Shown here piece after piece: positions 9,163-17,289 of a DNA stretch of 64,000 nucleotides (its first letter is position 1; each line of letters begins with the position of its first letter). Source of the DNA: Myxococcus xanthus (GTDB taxonomy: Bacteria; Myxococcota; Myxococcia; Myxococcales; Myxococcaceae); contig NZ_FNOH01000005.1 of the NCBI RefSeq assembly GCF_900106535.1, positions 248,001-312,000 of the forward strand. The letters run 5' to 3'. The notes under the pieces were generated by a model, which worked only from the letters and a program-made list of their open reading frames with translations, had not been told where the DNA came from and did no database searches. The position numbers and the translations under genes were made by a program.

Positions 9163-11179
9163 GGAGGAGCACCTTCCCCGTGGGGAGGGTGCGGTGGTCC
9201 TTGATCTTGTTCCACCGCATGATGTCGTCCACGCTGACGCCGTAGCGCTGCGCGACGGACCAGAGCGTCTCGCCCTCCGCCAGCGCGTGGACCTTGCCAG
9301 CCTTGCCCGCGGGCTTGGCGACGCTCACCGAGTGCTTCGCCAGCACCGTGCCGCCGCGCTCCTGCACGCTGGCGGTGGCCGTGTTGCCATCGGGCCAGAC
9401 GAACAGCGTGGAGCCCACCTGGAGCGTCGGGTTGCGCCGCTTGAGGTTGTTCCACTGCTTCAGCGAGTCCACCGACACGTTGAACTTGTTCGCAATCACC
9501 CAGAGGCTGTCGCCGGACATCACGCCGTACGTCACGCGCGTGCGCCCGTTGATGGTCTCCTTCTTCACGGGGCCCGCGGCCACCGGGCCTTTGGGCGTGC
9601 CCGCTGGTACCTCGTCCTCGGGCCGCACCACCACGCCGCTGCGGCGGGCCTGCGCCACCTTCGTCGCCAGCGCGCCGCCCGAGCTCTTGCCGGCGGGAAT
9701 CGGAATCACCAGCTCTCCACCCACGCGCAACGTCCGGGCCGACTTCAGCTGGTTCATTTGGAGGATGGCCTCGGACGCCGTGCCGTACGTCTCCGCGATC
9801 TGGGACAGGGTGTCGCCGCGCTTCACCTTGTGGATGCGGAAGGTGAGCCGCTCCGCGGGGCTGATGCGCTTGTAGTTGTCCGCGAACTGCGTCCCTGCCC
9901 CCTTGGGAAGCCGGAGCGTGTAGGGCTTCTTGGCCGTCGCCGGCGGGGTGCACCAGCGCTTCAGCTCAGGGTTGAGGTCCTGCACCACCTTGACGGGCAC
10001 GCCGGCCGCGCGGGCGACGACGTCCAGGTCCGCCGCGTCGGTGAGCTGCACCTCATCGAAGTCGAGCACGGGCTCGGGGTCGAACTCGTTCTCGTTGAAG
10101 CCGAACGCCGCCGGGTGCTTGGCCACCAGCGCCGCGGCAATCAGCTTGGGCACGTAGTGCTTCGTCTCCTTCGCCAGGCCGCGCTCTTCGGACAGGAGCC
10201 AGAAGTTCGTCGTCCCGTGCCGCTCCACCATCCGCCGGACGCGCCCGGAGCCGGTGTTGTATCCGGCCCATGCCAGGTACCAGTGCCCCAGCTCGCGCTT
10301 GAGGTCCTTCAGATAGGACGCCGCGGCGTGGGTGGCCTTGATGGGGTCCCGCCGCTCGTCCACCCAGAAGTCCTGCTTCAGCCCGTACTGCTTGCCAGTG
10401 CTGGAGATGAACTGCCACGGCCCCGCCGCGTGCGCCCACGAATAGGCATGCGCCGAGAAGCCGCTCTCAATCATCGCCAGGTACACCGTGTCCTTCGGCA
10501 GGCCGTACTGCTCCAGGATGGGGTGCATCACCGGCACGTACCGGGCCGCGCGCGACATCCACTTGCGGAACCAGCGTCGCCCGGGCCCCTGGAAGAACTG
10601 GACGTACTGGGCCACCAGCGGCTGCATCTCCACTGGGATGTCGTAACGGTCCTGAATCTGCCCCACGTCGAAAGTGGCCAGGTCCGTGATGAGCGGAATC
10701 TCCGGCAGCTCTTCGTCCTCGCGGAAGGTGTGCTCGTCGAGCGCGTCCAGCATGCGCATCCGCAGCGGGTTGGCGACCCCGAGCCGCCGCAGCGACTGCA
10801 TCACCTCCGCGGTGGAGCGCGACGCCGGGTCCAGCGCGGCGCCTTCCAGTGCACGCAGTTCCTCCAACTCAGCGGACTCGGACTCAACCGCGTCGCGCGT
10901 GGCCTCGCCTTGCTCGGAGGCGTCCTCGGCCACCATCGGCGTGCCGGGCTCCAGCGGCTCCAAACCGGGCTCATCGACAGCATCGGTCCCGGTATCCGCG
11001 GCGCCAGGTTCCGTGGCGGCCGTTGGTTCCTTCTCGGCCGGAGACTGCGCTGCGGGTGCCTGCGCACCCTCGGATTCCACCACCTGAGCCTTGGCAGGAA
11101 CGGGCCCCACGGGCGGTGGGGTGAGCCCCGAGGCAGGGGCTGAGGCCAGGGCGAGCAGGAGCAGAGGTAGAGGCGGCAT
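9149..11179 (-). CDS. mltD: Membrane-bound lytic murein transglycosylase D-like, with LysM repeats
   Basis: 676 residues. A signal peptide (residues 1-20, leucine/alanine-rich) is followed by an acidic Ala/Glu/Pro-rich linker to about 125. The SLT domain (about 215-345) has catalytic Glu238 in IESGFSAHAYS, then AAGPWQFISSTGKQYGL and the W-A-G-Y-N-T-G motif. Three LysM modules follow (about 435-480, 545-590 and 630-676), the last ending the protein, so it binds glycan through its C-terminus. It cleaves peptidoglycan with anhydromuramyl formation during wall remodelling. No lipobox cysteine is seen, so anchoring may differ from E. coli MltD. The 3' end overlaps the convergent gene by 14 bases. 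Confidence 0.92.
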   Translation of the reverse strand: MPPLPLLLLALASAPASGLTPPPVGPVPAKAQVVESEGAQAPAAQSPAEKEPTAATEPGAADTGTDAVDEPGLEPLEPGTPMVAEDASEQGEATRDAVESESAELEELRALEGAALDPASRSTAEVMQSLRRLGVANPLRMRMLDALDEHTFREDEELPEIPLITDLATFDVGQIQDRYDIPVEMQPLVAQYVQFFQGPGRRWFRKWMSRAARYVPVMHPILEQYGLPKDTVYLAMIESGFSAHAYSWAHAAGPWQFISSTGKQYGLKQDFWVDERRDPIKATHAAASYLKDLKRELGHWYLAWAGYNTGSGRVRRMVERHGTTNFWLLSEERGLAKETKHYVPKLIAAALVAKHPAAFGFNENEFDPEPVLDFDEVQLTDAADLDVVARAAGVPVKVVQDLNPELKRWCTPPATAKKPYTLRLPKGAGTQFADNYKRISPAERLTFRIHKVKRGDTLSQIAETYGTASEAILQMNQLKSARTLRVGGELVIPIPAGKSSGGALATKVAQARRSGVVVRPEDEVPAGTPKGPVAAGPVKKETINGRTRVTYGVMSGDSLWVIANKFNVSVDSLKQWNNLKRRNPTLQVGSTLFVWPDGNTATASVQERGGTVLAKHSVSVAKPAGKAGKVHALAEGETLWSVAQRYGVSVDDIMRWNKIKDHRTLPTGKVLLLSAP

Positions 11180-11220
11180 ACAGTCGCGGGAACGGGCGCC
11201 CGGAGGCGGGCGAAAGCGGG

Positions 11221-11249
11221 AAGTAATCGCCCTTTTCCTTGACAGTCAA
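11221..11249 (-). promoter_or_regulatory. Candidate sigma-70-type promoter for the mltD-like gene
   Basis: On the minus strand TTGACT (11249-11244), a 17-base spacer and TTACTT (11226-11221) lie about 41 bases before the start codon. The -35 box overlaps one half of an inverted repeat, CAAACAAG (11247-11254) and CTTGTTTG (11273-11280), a plausible operator. Motif inspection only. Confidence 0.4.
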
Positions 11250-11330
11250 ACAAGGAGTCGCGGCCTGCGCGTCTTGTTTGGACGCAGGGTAGGAGCAACC
11301 GCCCAGGCGAGCCCCTGGATTCCTGGATGA

Positions 11331-12893
11331 CTAGGGCTTCCCGTGTCCCGGCCCCACGATGCGCGGCAGGTACGTCGCGAAATCGAAGTGAGGCGAGTTC
11401 TCCGGGTTGTGACAGGTGACGCACACGCTCTCGCCCGGCGAGGCGATGATGTTGTGGGTGCCCGGCGCGTCCGCGTGCTCCGAGCCCGGACCGTGGCAGC
11501 TCTCACAGCCCACGTCCTCGCGGCCCGCCACCTTGTCCAGCCGGCAAACGCCGCCGGGCTGCTCCCAGCCGGTGACGTGGCACCCCACGCAGTTGAGGTG
11601 GAACTGCTTGCCCACCTGTTCCAGCGTCTCCCAGGCGAGGTGGTGCTTGGATTTCTTCCAGACGGGAAAGGCGTCCTCGTGGCAGGTGCGGCAGGGCTCG
11701 TTGCCCACGAAGGCCGCGCGGCCCGGCGCCGGAGGGAGGCAGTCCTGTCCATGCGCCTTCGCCCAGGCGAGGTTCATCTTCCCCACGTCCGCGTCGTAGG
11801 CGGACACCAGCGCGACCGCCTCCGCGTCGGAGGGAAGGCTGGACTCCAGGGGCACGAAGCGCAGCGTGAAGGCGTTGACGCCGTCCGAGGTGACGGGAGG
11901 AGCGTCCAGCAGGGCCTGCCGGCGCGCCACCAGTTCGTCGCGCTTGCCCTGCTTGAGCGCCTTGAGCTTCGGGTCCGTGCCGGGGAGGTTGATGTCCTTG
12001 TCCAACAGCGCCGTGCGTTGCTCCAGGGCGGCGGCCTCACGCTCCAAATCATCCTGACCCTTCTGCAACGCGAAGGGGCCAGCCTGGGGTGCATAGGCCA
12101 GGTCCACGCGCAGCAGCGAGCGTCCCTTGCTCTGCAGCGCCACCACCGGCACCGCGGACCGCACCAGTCGGTTCTCCTCGCCACTGAACTCGGTGGCGGT
12201 GCGAGTGGCCACCACCACGTCGGCCTTCAAACCCGGCTGCTCCACCGCCTGCTGGGCCACGTCCAGCGTGACGTCCAGCAGGCCCACCACGAAGTCTGCT
12301 CCCTGCGCGCGGGCCTGGGCGCTGGCCTCCGCGAGCTGCGCGGCCGTGGTCGCCGCCACCACGCCCACCTTCCGTTCGCCCGCGGGCAGCAGCTTCACCG
12401 CGCCCGGCGCCAGTTCCGGCAGCCCCAGGCCCTTGCGGAAGTCCACGCCCTGCGTGTCGTCCAGCGGACCGGTGGCGCGCACCGCCAGGCCCATGTGCCG
12501 CATGGCGTCCGCGAGCGCCTTCGCCTTGCGCTCCTCCTGAGGCACCTGTCCCGGCTTGAGCCGCTGCTCGCCGAAGAGGCTGTTGCCGCCATCCACATAG
12601 AGGACGGGCAGCGAGCCCTTGCGCGCCGACTGCACCTGCGCGGCGGCGCGGGCAATGCCGCCCCGCATGTTCTCGCTACAGCCGCACGGGCCCAGGTAGC
12701 CACGCGTGTCGGCAGAGAGGAAGAGGATGGCGCCCGAGCCCTGGCTTGCCGCCGCGGCGGGCTTCGCGGCGGCGGTGGCCGGCGAAGACGAAGCGTCTGC
12801 TTCCGCGGGCTTGGGGGGTGGGTCCTTGCGTGCACAGCCAGCGAGCGACGCGGCCAGCAGGGCCGCGGCGAGGAAGGCACGCATGGGATTCAC
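11331..12893 (-). CDS. Lipoprotein: degenerate 5'-nucleotidase-like domain fused to a four-heme cytochrome c
   Basis: 520 residues. Lipoprotein signal with a Leu-Ala-Gly-Cys lipobox near residue 20, then an Ala/Pro-rich linker. Residues about 55-350 resemble the UshA/5'-nucleotidase metallophosphoesterase fold (ILFLSADTRGYLGPCGC, GGIARAA, VDGGNSLF), but the usual Asp/His metal ligands look substituted. The C-terminus carries four CxxCH heme motifs at about residues 401, 435, 463 and 491, as in cytochrome c554-like multiheme proteins. It is probably an envelope electron-transfer lipoprotein whose phosphatase-like domain binds rather than hydrolyses. Its ATG overlaps the stop of the upstream receiver gene, so the two form an operon. 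Confidence 0.8.
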   Translation of the reverse strand: MNPMRAFLAAALLAASLAGCARKDPPPKPAEADASSSPATAAAKPAAAASQGSGAILFLSADTRGYLGPCGCSENMRGGIARAAAQVQSARKGSLPVLYVDGGNSLFGEQRLKPGQVPQEERKAKALADAMRHMGLAVRATGPLDDTQGVDFRKGLGLPELAPGAVKLLPAGERKVGVVAATTAAQLAEASAQARAQGADFVVGLLDVTLDVAQQAVEQPGLKADVVVATRTATEFSGEENRLVRSAVPVVALQSKGRSLLRVDLAYAPQAGPFALQKGQDDLEREAAALEQRTALLDKDINLPGTDPKLKALKQGKRDELVARRQALLDAPPVTSDGVNAFTLRFVPLESSLPSDAEAVALVSAYDADVGKMNLAWAKAHGQDCLPPAPGRAAFVGNEPCRTCHEDAFPVWKKSKHHLAWETLEQVGKQFHLNCVGCHVTGWEQPGGVCRLDKVAGREDVGCESCHGPGSEHADAPGTHNIIASPGESVCVTCHNPENSPHFDFATYLPRIVGPGHGKP

Positions 12894-13273
12894 CAGAGGA
12901 TGCTCTGCACCAGTTCGTCGATCTTCTCGCCCATGGCTTCCAGTCCGTTCACCTTGGACAGGGAGCCGTCTGCCCCCACCTGTTCGGCCAGCTTGGACAG
13001 CTCGTCGTCCGGGAGGCTGGAGAAGAGGACGATGGGGATGTCCTGCGTGCCGTACTCGTTCTTCAGCGTGCGACAGATATCCGTGCCCTTGGCCTCGGGC
13101 ATGTGGATGTCGGTGAGGATGAGGTCCGGGCGCCAGGTCTGCAGCGTCTTCTCGAACTCCATGAGCGTGGAGGTGGCGATGACCTCGTAGCCGCGCGCTT
13201 CGAGCACGGCCTTCTCCATCGCGAGCGTAATCTCGCTGTCATCAATCAGGAGGATTCTTCGCTTCTCGGACAC
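12890..13273 (-). CDS. Stand-alone response regulator receiver (CheY-like)
   Basis: 127 residues, one receiver domain and no output domain. Acidic pocket IDDSE near 10-14, phospho-acceptor Asp55 in LILTDIHMPE, and FSS at the threonine/serine switch position. The usual lysine appears as SLSKVNG. The GTG start follows AAGGAAGG. It probably acts by protein contact or as a phosphate relay. It shares a 4-base overlap with the multiheme lipoprotein gene and is transcribed first. Confidence 0.9.
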   Translation of the reverse strand: MSEKRRILLIDDSEITLAMEKAVLEARGYEVIATSTLMEFEKTLQTWRPDLILTDIHMPEAKGTDICRTLKNEYGTQDIPIVLFSSLPDDELSKLAEQVGADGSLSKVNGLEAMGEKIDELVQSILW

Positions 13274-13461
13274 GGCGACCTTCCTTCACTCCTTTATCTA
13301 TCCTACCCCCACGCGCCGCACCAACGCTTTCCCGTGCGCTCCCGGGGCCGGTGTTTCCCTGATTTCGGAAGTCCACCGCCGCACGCTCGCCCGCCGGGTC
13401 TCCGGGGACGACTTCTTTCCAGTGAGACATCCGAAAAGGGATAGGGATATGGAAGTCAGCC

Positions 13462-15120
13462 ATGATGCACCGTGACAGATGGACCCTGAGGGCACTCGTC
13501 CTGGGACTGGGGCTGCTGTGGAGCCTTCCTGCCGCCGCGCTCAACGCGGGTCTCAACCCGCCGCCCTCCTCGGTGGACCGGAAGACGCCGCAGGCCACCG
13601 TGCAGGGCTTTCTGGCCGCCGCGCACCGGGGGGACTACGCCCTGGCGGCGCACTACCTGGACCTGGACTACATCCCCCGCGCCCAGCAGGCGGAGCGGGG
13701 CTTCCAGTTGGCCCGCGCGCTCAAGTTCGTGCTGGACCGCAAGCTGCCCGTGGACGTGGGCTCGCTGAGCAAGGAGCCGGAGGGCGACCCGGCCGACGCG
13801 CGCTACGACCAGTTGGGCACCATTCCGTTGCAGGGGAACAACGTCCCCGTCCGCGTCCAGCGTGTCTCCTCTGCTGAGGGGGAGATGGTCTGGGTCTTCA
13901 GCGAGTCCACGGTGCGGCAGGTGGACCCGCTCTTCGCGGAGTATGGCCCCCGGCTGGTGGGCCTCCTGCCGGCCTTCTTCTTCAGTGACACGGTGCTGGG
14001 ACTGGAGCCCTGGCAGTGGCTGGGGCTGCTGGTGACGGTGCTGGGCAGCCTGGGCCTGGCGGTGCTGCTGGAGCGCCTGGTCCTGGCCTTCGCCCGCCGT
14101 GTGGCGCGGTGGACCCGGTTCACCTGGGAGGAGAATGTGGTCTCCTCGGGGAAGGGGCCGCTGAAGCTGCTCACCTTCTCCGCGCTGCTGGTGGTGGGCA
14201 CGCTGCTCTTGCGGCTGCCTCGTCCGGCGCAGGGCGTGTTCATCCGGATCGGCTACTCGTTGAGCGTCGTGGCGCTGGCTTGGGCCGTGCTGCGCATCCT
14301 CCACGTCTCCGTCGCCTTCGTGCAGAGCCGCGTGTCGTCGGAGATGAAGGACGCGGCACGGGCGCGCAGCGTGAGCACGCAGTTGGTGGTGCTCCGCGCC
14401 ATCTTCGAGGTGGCCACGTACGTCATCGCCGCGGCGCTGCTGCTCATCCAGTTCGAGGTGGTGCGCAACGTCGGAGTGTCACTGCTGGCCTCTGCCGGTA
14501 TTGCCGGCCTGGTGCTCGGTCTCGCGGCGCAGAAGTCCATTGGTACGCTGCTGGCCGGCATCCAGCTCTCCATCACCCAGCCCATCAGCATTGGCGACAC
14601 CCTCATCACCGAGGGCGAGTGGGGCACGGTGGAGAAAATCACGCTCACCTACGTGGTGCTGCGGACGTGGGACCAGCGCCGGCTGGTCATCCCCATTGTC
14701 CAGTTCCTGGACAAGCCCTTCCAGAACTGGAGCAAGGGGAACCCGGAGATGCTGGGGCCCGTCATCCTCCAGGTGGACTTCCAGACAGACATCGACGCGC
14801 TGCGCGCGGAGCTGCGCCGCATCCTGGAGAACGAGGGCAAGGCCCTGTGGGACGGCCGCGTGGCGACGGTGGTCGTCCTGGACGTGCTGGACCGCACCCT
14901 CACGGTGCGCGCGCTGGTCAGCGTGTCGGACTTCAGCAAGCTCTTCGACCTGCGGGCCCTGGTGCGCGAGAAGCTGGTCGCCTTCCTTCGCGCCCACCCG
15001 CTGTGGCTGCCCGTCACCCGCACGGAGGCGCGTCCCTTCCCGCCGCCCGAGCTGGATCCGGCGCGGCTGTCCACTTCCCCGGACTCGCCGCCCGCGCCGC
15101 CCACGCCGCCTCGGGTGTGA
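13462..15120 (+). CDS. Mechanosensitive ion channel, MscS family
   Basis: 552 residues with a cleavable signal peptide (1-26). A periplasmic region of about 150 residues follows, then membrane helices at about 180-210, 232-248, 258-285, 308-332 and the pore-lining helix at about 336-372 (glycine/alanine-rich, LLASAGIAGLVLGLAAQKS). The conserved ITQPISIGD opens the beta domain, followed by W-G-T-V-E-K-I and the alpha-beta domain. The C-terminus is Pro-rich. It releases solutes at hypo-osmotic shock. It is larger than E. coli MscS because of the exported N-terminal domain. Divergent from the receiver gene; no partner evident. Confidence 0.92.
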   Translation: MMHRDRWTLRALVLGLGLLWSLPAAALNAGLNPPPSSVDRKTPQATVQGFLAAAHRGDYALAAHYLDLDYIPRAQQAERGFQLARALKFVLDRKLPVDVGSLSKEPEGDPADARYDQLGTIPLQGNNVPVRVQRVSSAEGEMVWVFSESTVRQVDPLFAEYGPRLVGLLPAFFFSDTVLGLEPWQWLGLLVTVLGSLGLAVLLERLVLAFARRVARWTRFTWEENVVSSGKGPLKLLTFSALLVVGTLLLRLPRPAQGVFIRIGYSLSVVALAWAVLRILHVSVAFVQSRVSSEMKDAARARSVSTQLVVLRAIFEVATYVIAAALLLIQFEVVRNVGVSLLASAGIAGLVLGLAAQKSIGTLLAGIQLSITQPISIGDTLITEGEWGTVEKITLTYVVLRTWDQRRLVIPIVQFLDKPFQNWSKGNPEMLGPVILQVDFQTDIDALRAELRRILENEGKALWDGRVATVVVLDVLDRTLTVRALVSVSDFSKLFDLRALVREKLVAFLRAHPLWLPVTRTEARPFPPPELDPARLSTSPDSPPAPPTPPRV

Positions 15121-15241
15121 AGGCGGGCTGCCCCCCAGACGCAGTGAGCCCTTGCCTGGGGGCATGGGGTTTTGAATAGTCGGCGCGCCGCGCCGTCATA
15201 GCGCTGGAAATTCGCACCTACCGCCCGGGGGAGTCTTCGAG

Positions 15242-15808
15242 ATGATGCGTCATGTCAGGTTGTGTGGGGCCCTTGCGATGGTGGCCGCCACCGTGCCGCT
15301 GACCGCCAGTGCCCAATCCCGAGGCCGCACGGACGGTCCAGAGGAGTCCGAGTACGGCAAGGGTGGCTACAGCGGTCCCGGAGGCCGGAGCGTGTCGCTC
15401 CAGCTCGACTGGGGCGCGGCCATCAACTCCCGCAAGCCGCCTCGGGGCGCGCCGGAAGGCCCGCCGCTGTTCGTGGGCGCCACGCTGTCGCTGTGGGGCG
15501 CGGACTGGTACCAGTTGGACGTGAGTGGTGCCTACGTGTTCGACGGGGGCCGCTTCGTCGGCATGGTGGGCCCGCGCTTCCGGACCTGGGGCTGGCCGTT
15601 GGTGTTCACCGCGGGCCTGAAGGCCGGCGCCATCGTCATCCCAGAGGGAGAGGGCCTGCGCTTCGGCATCTCGCCGCAGCTGGGGGCCGAAATCCTCCTG
15701 GGCGACCGCGAGAACATCCTCATGGCCCTCAACTACACCCCGGACATCCCCATTGGCGGTGGCGGCGTCACGCACCGGCTGGGCATGTCCGTGGGCTACA
15801 AGTTCTAG
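15242..15808 (+). CDS. Hypothetical secreted, probably outer-membrane protein
   Basis: 188 residues with a signal peptide cut after Ala-Ser-Ala near residue 24. The mature protein has alternating hydrophobic/polar strands, repeated Gly and aromatic residues and a C-terminal ...GMSVGYKF ending in Phe. These are typical of a small outer-membrane beta-barrel, and the terminal Phe fits a BamA recognition signal. No family is recognised. It is first in a run of five same-strand genes spaced by 15-30 bases, ending with LpoB-like and COG3014 lipoproteins, suggesting a shared envelope role. Confidence 0.7.
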   Translation: MMRHVRLCGALAMVAATVPLTASAQSRGRTDGPEESEYGKGGYSGPGGRSVSLQLDWGAAINSRKPPRGAPEGPPLFVGATLSLWGADWYQLDVSGAYVFDGGRFVGMVGPRFRTWGWPLVFTAGLKAGAIVIPEGEGLRFGISPQLGAEILLGDRENILMALNYTPDIPIGGGGVTHRLGMSVGYKF

Positions 15809-15823
15809 CAAGGAGGTTTTGAC

Positions 15824-16651
15824 ATGATTGCCCAGCTGCTTGCCGCCACGCTGGCGTTGACCTCCAGCCAGGCGCCCGTCTCTGTTTCCGGCCGGGGAAG
15901 CCCACAGGTGAACCTGCCGTTTCCGTCCGGAGACGTGCAGACCTACAACATCATCCAGTGGGACCCCAACCAGCTCCCGCGCATCTACGAGCGCTCCGAC
16001 CAGCTCCCTCTCACCGACGAAGAGCTGACGAAGCTGTCCCAGGCTGGCTTCGAGCCCGCCCAGCTCGTGAAGATGATTGAAGAGCGCCGCTGCGCCTGCG
16101 ACGCCAGCGCGGACGGCCTCATCCGGCTCAAGAAGGCCGGCGTGGACAAGGACGTGCTGGCCGCGGTGTCTCGGCACGGACTGGCGCCCAACCGCGGGTT
16201 GAACCTGCTGGTGACGCTGGACTTCACCGGTGAGAGCCGCAACGCGCGCGAGGCGTTCCTCTACTTCTTCGTGGACGATGGGGACATCACCCGCGTCTTC
16301 ACCGCCAACATCCCGGAGCTGCTGCGCCGCCGCAACAGCCACGAGACGACGGTGGACCGCAGCGACATCCTCGTCGCGCGCACCGTTCGCCGTGTCCAAC
16401 TGGCGGGCCAGGTGCCGCTGCGTACCTATGGCAAGCACAACGTGCTGGTGGTCGCCAGCGCCAGCCCCACGCTCACGCATCCGTCCCAGCTCACCGCGCA
16501 GGAGCTGTCGCGGTCGCAGCGCTACACCTTCGACTACCCTCGTGCGTCGCTGCAGAACGTCTGCCGCCTGACGGCCGGGTACCGCCGCGACGCGGTGCTC
16601 GCCTACAAGTGGAACTTCGAAGGCAGCCGCTTCGAATGCGAATGGAACTAG
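15824..16651 (+). CDS. Hypothetical exported protein, 275 aa
   Basis: The N-terminus (MIAQLLAATLALTSSQA) looks like a short signal peptide. Residues 65-120 form helix-turn segments (LTDEELTKLSQAGFEPAQLVKMIEERRCACDASADGLI..., split here) of the short helical type that recurs in myxobacterial lipoproteins. A C-terminal beta-rich domain has two cysteines near its end (NVCRL and FECEW). An AAGGAGG Shine-Dalgarno sits 6 bases before the ATG. No family is recognised. It lies between the putative outer-membrane protein and LpoB in one operon. Confidence 0.7.
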   Translation: MIAQLLAATLALTSSQAPVSVSGRGSPQVNLPFPSGDVQTYNIIQWDPNQLPRIYERSDQLPLTDEELTKLSQAGFEPAQLVKMIEERRCACDASADGLIRLKKAGVDKDVLAAVSRHGLAPNRGLNLLVTLDFTGESRNAREAFLYFFVDDGDITRVFTANIPELLRRRNSHETTVDRSDILVARTVRRVQLAGQVPLRTYGKHNVLVVASASPTLTHPSQLTAQELSRSQRYTFDYPRASLQNVCRLTAGYRRDAVLAYKWNFEGSRFECEWN

Positions 16652-16665
16652 GAGTGACCCGCACC

Positions 16666-17274
16666 ATGAACACCCGCCGCCTGATTCTGTCCGCCTGTCT
16701 CGCCGCTTCGCTGTCCGCCTGCACGGGCCCGCGCGCCTTCACGCGTGGCACGTACGAGGACCCGAACACCATCGAGATGCTGTCGGACCGCTTCAACGAG
16801 AACGACCTGCAGCTCATCGCGAAGAAGATGGCGGAGTCGCTCGCCACCTCGCCGCGCTTCTCCCAGCCCCGGCCGGACGGCTCGCTGCCCATTGTCCTGG
16901 TGGGCAAGCTGAAGAACAGCACCTCCGAGCACATCGACATGCGCTCGCTGGGCGACAAGATTCAGACGGCGCTGGCGCAGACGGGCCGCTTCGCCCTGGT
17001 GGACCAGCAGGCGCGCCAGGACATCGCGGAGGAGTACGAGTACCAGCAGTCCGGCTACGTCGACCCGAACACCGCCAAGGGCCCGGGTCAGCAGACGTCG
17101 GTGGACTTCCTGATGACGGGCGACCTCGCCTCCATCATCCAGGAGGTCGGCCGGGACAAGCTCGTCTATTACAAGATGACCGCGAAGCTCAGCAACGTGC
17201 GGACCGGCCTCATCGAATGGACGGACGAGAAGCAGATCCGCAAGAAGTTCGAGAAGCGCGGCGTGAGCTGGTAA
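16666..17274 (+). CDS. lpoB: Penicillin-binding protein activator LpoB-like lipoprotein
   Basis: 202 residues from ATG 16666; upstream in-frame Met codons add only non-signal sequence. Lipobox Leu-Ser-Ala-Cys with Cys19. The mature part matches LpoB: SDRFNENDLQLIAKKMAESL, LVGKLKNSTSEHID, QTGRFALVDQQARQDIAEE, DFLMTGDLASI, and a C-terminal LIEWTDEKQIRKKF. In gamma-proteobacteria LpoB reaches through peptidoglycan to activate PBP1b; here the linker is short and the partner is unknown. It is followed 15 bases later by a COG3014 lipoprotein, a neighbour pairing also found in other phyla. Confidence 0.88.
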   Translation: MNTRRLILSACLAASLSACTGPRAFTRGTYEDPNTIEMLSDRFNENDLQLIAKKMAESLATSPRFSQPRPDGSLPIVLVGKLKNSTSEHIDMRSLGDKIQTALAQTGRFALVDQQARQDIAEEYEYQQSGYVDPNTAKGPGQQTSVDFLMTGDLASIIQEVGRDKLVYYKMTAKLSNVRTGLIEWTDEKQIRKKFEKRGVSW

Positions 17275-17289
17275 CGGGCGCATCCTTCC

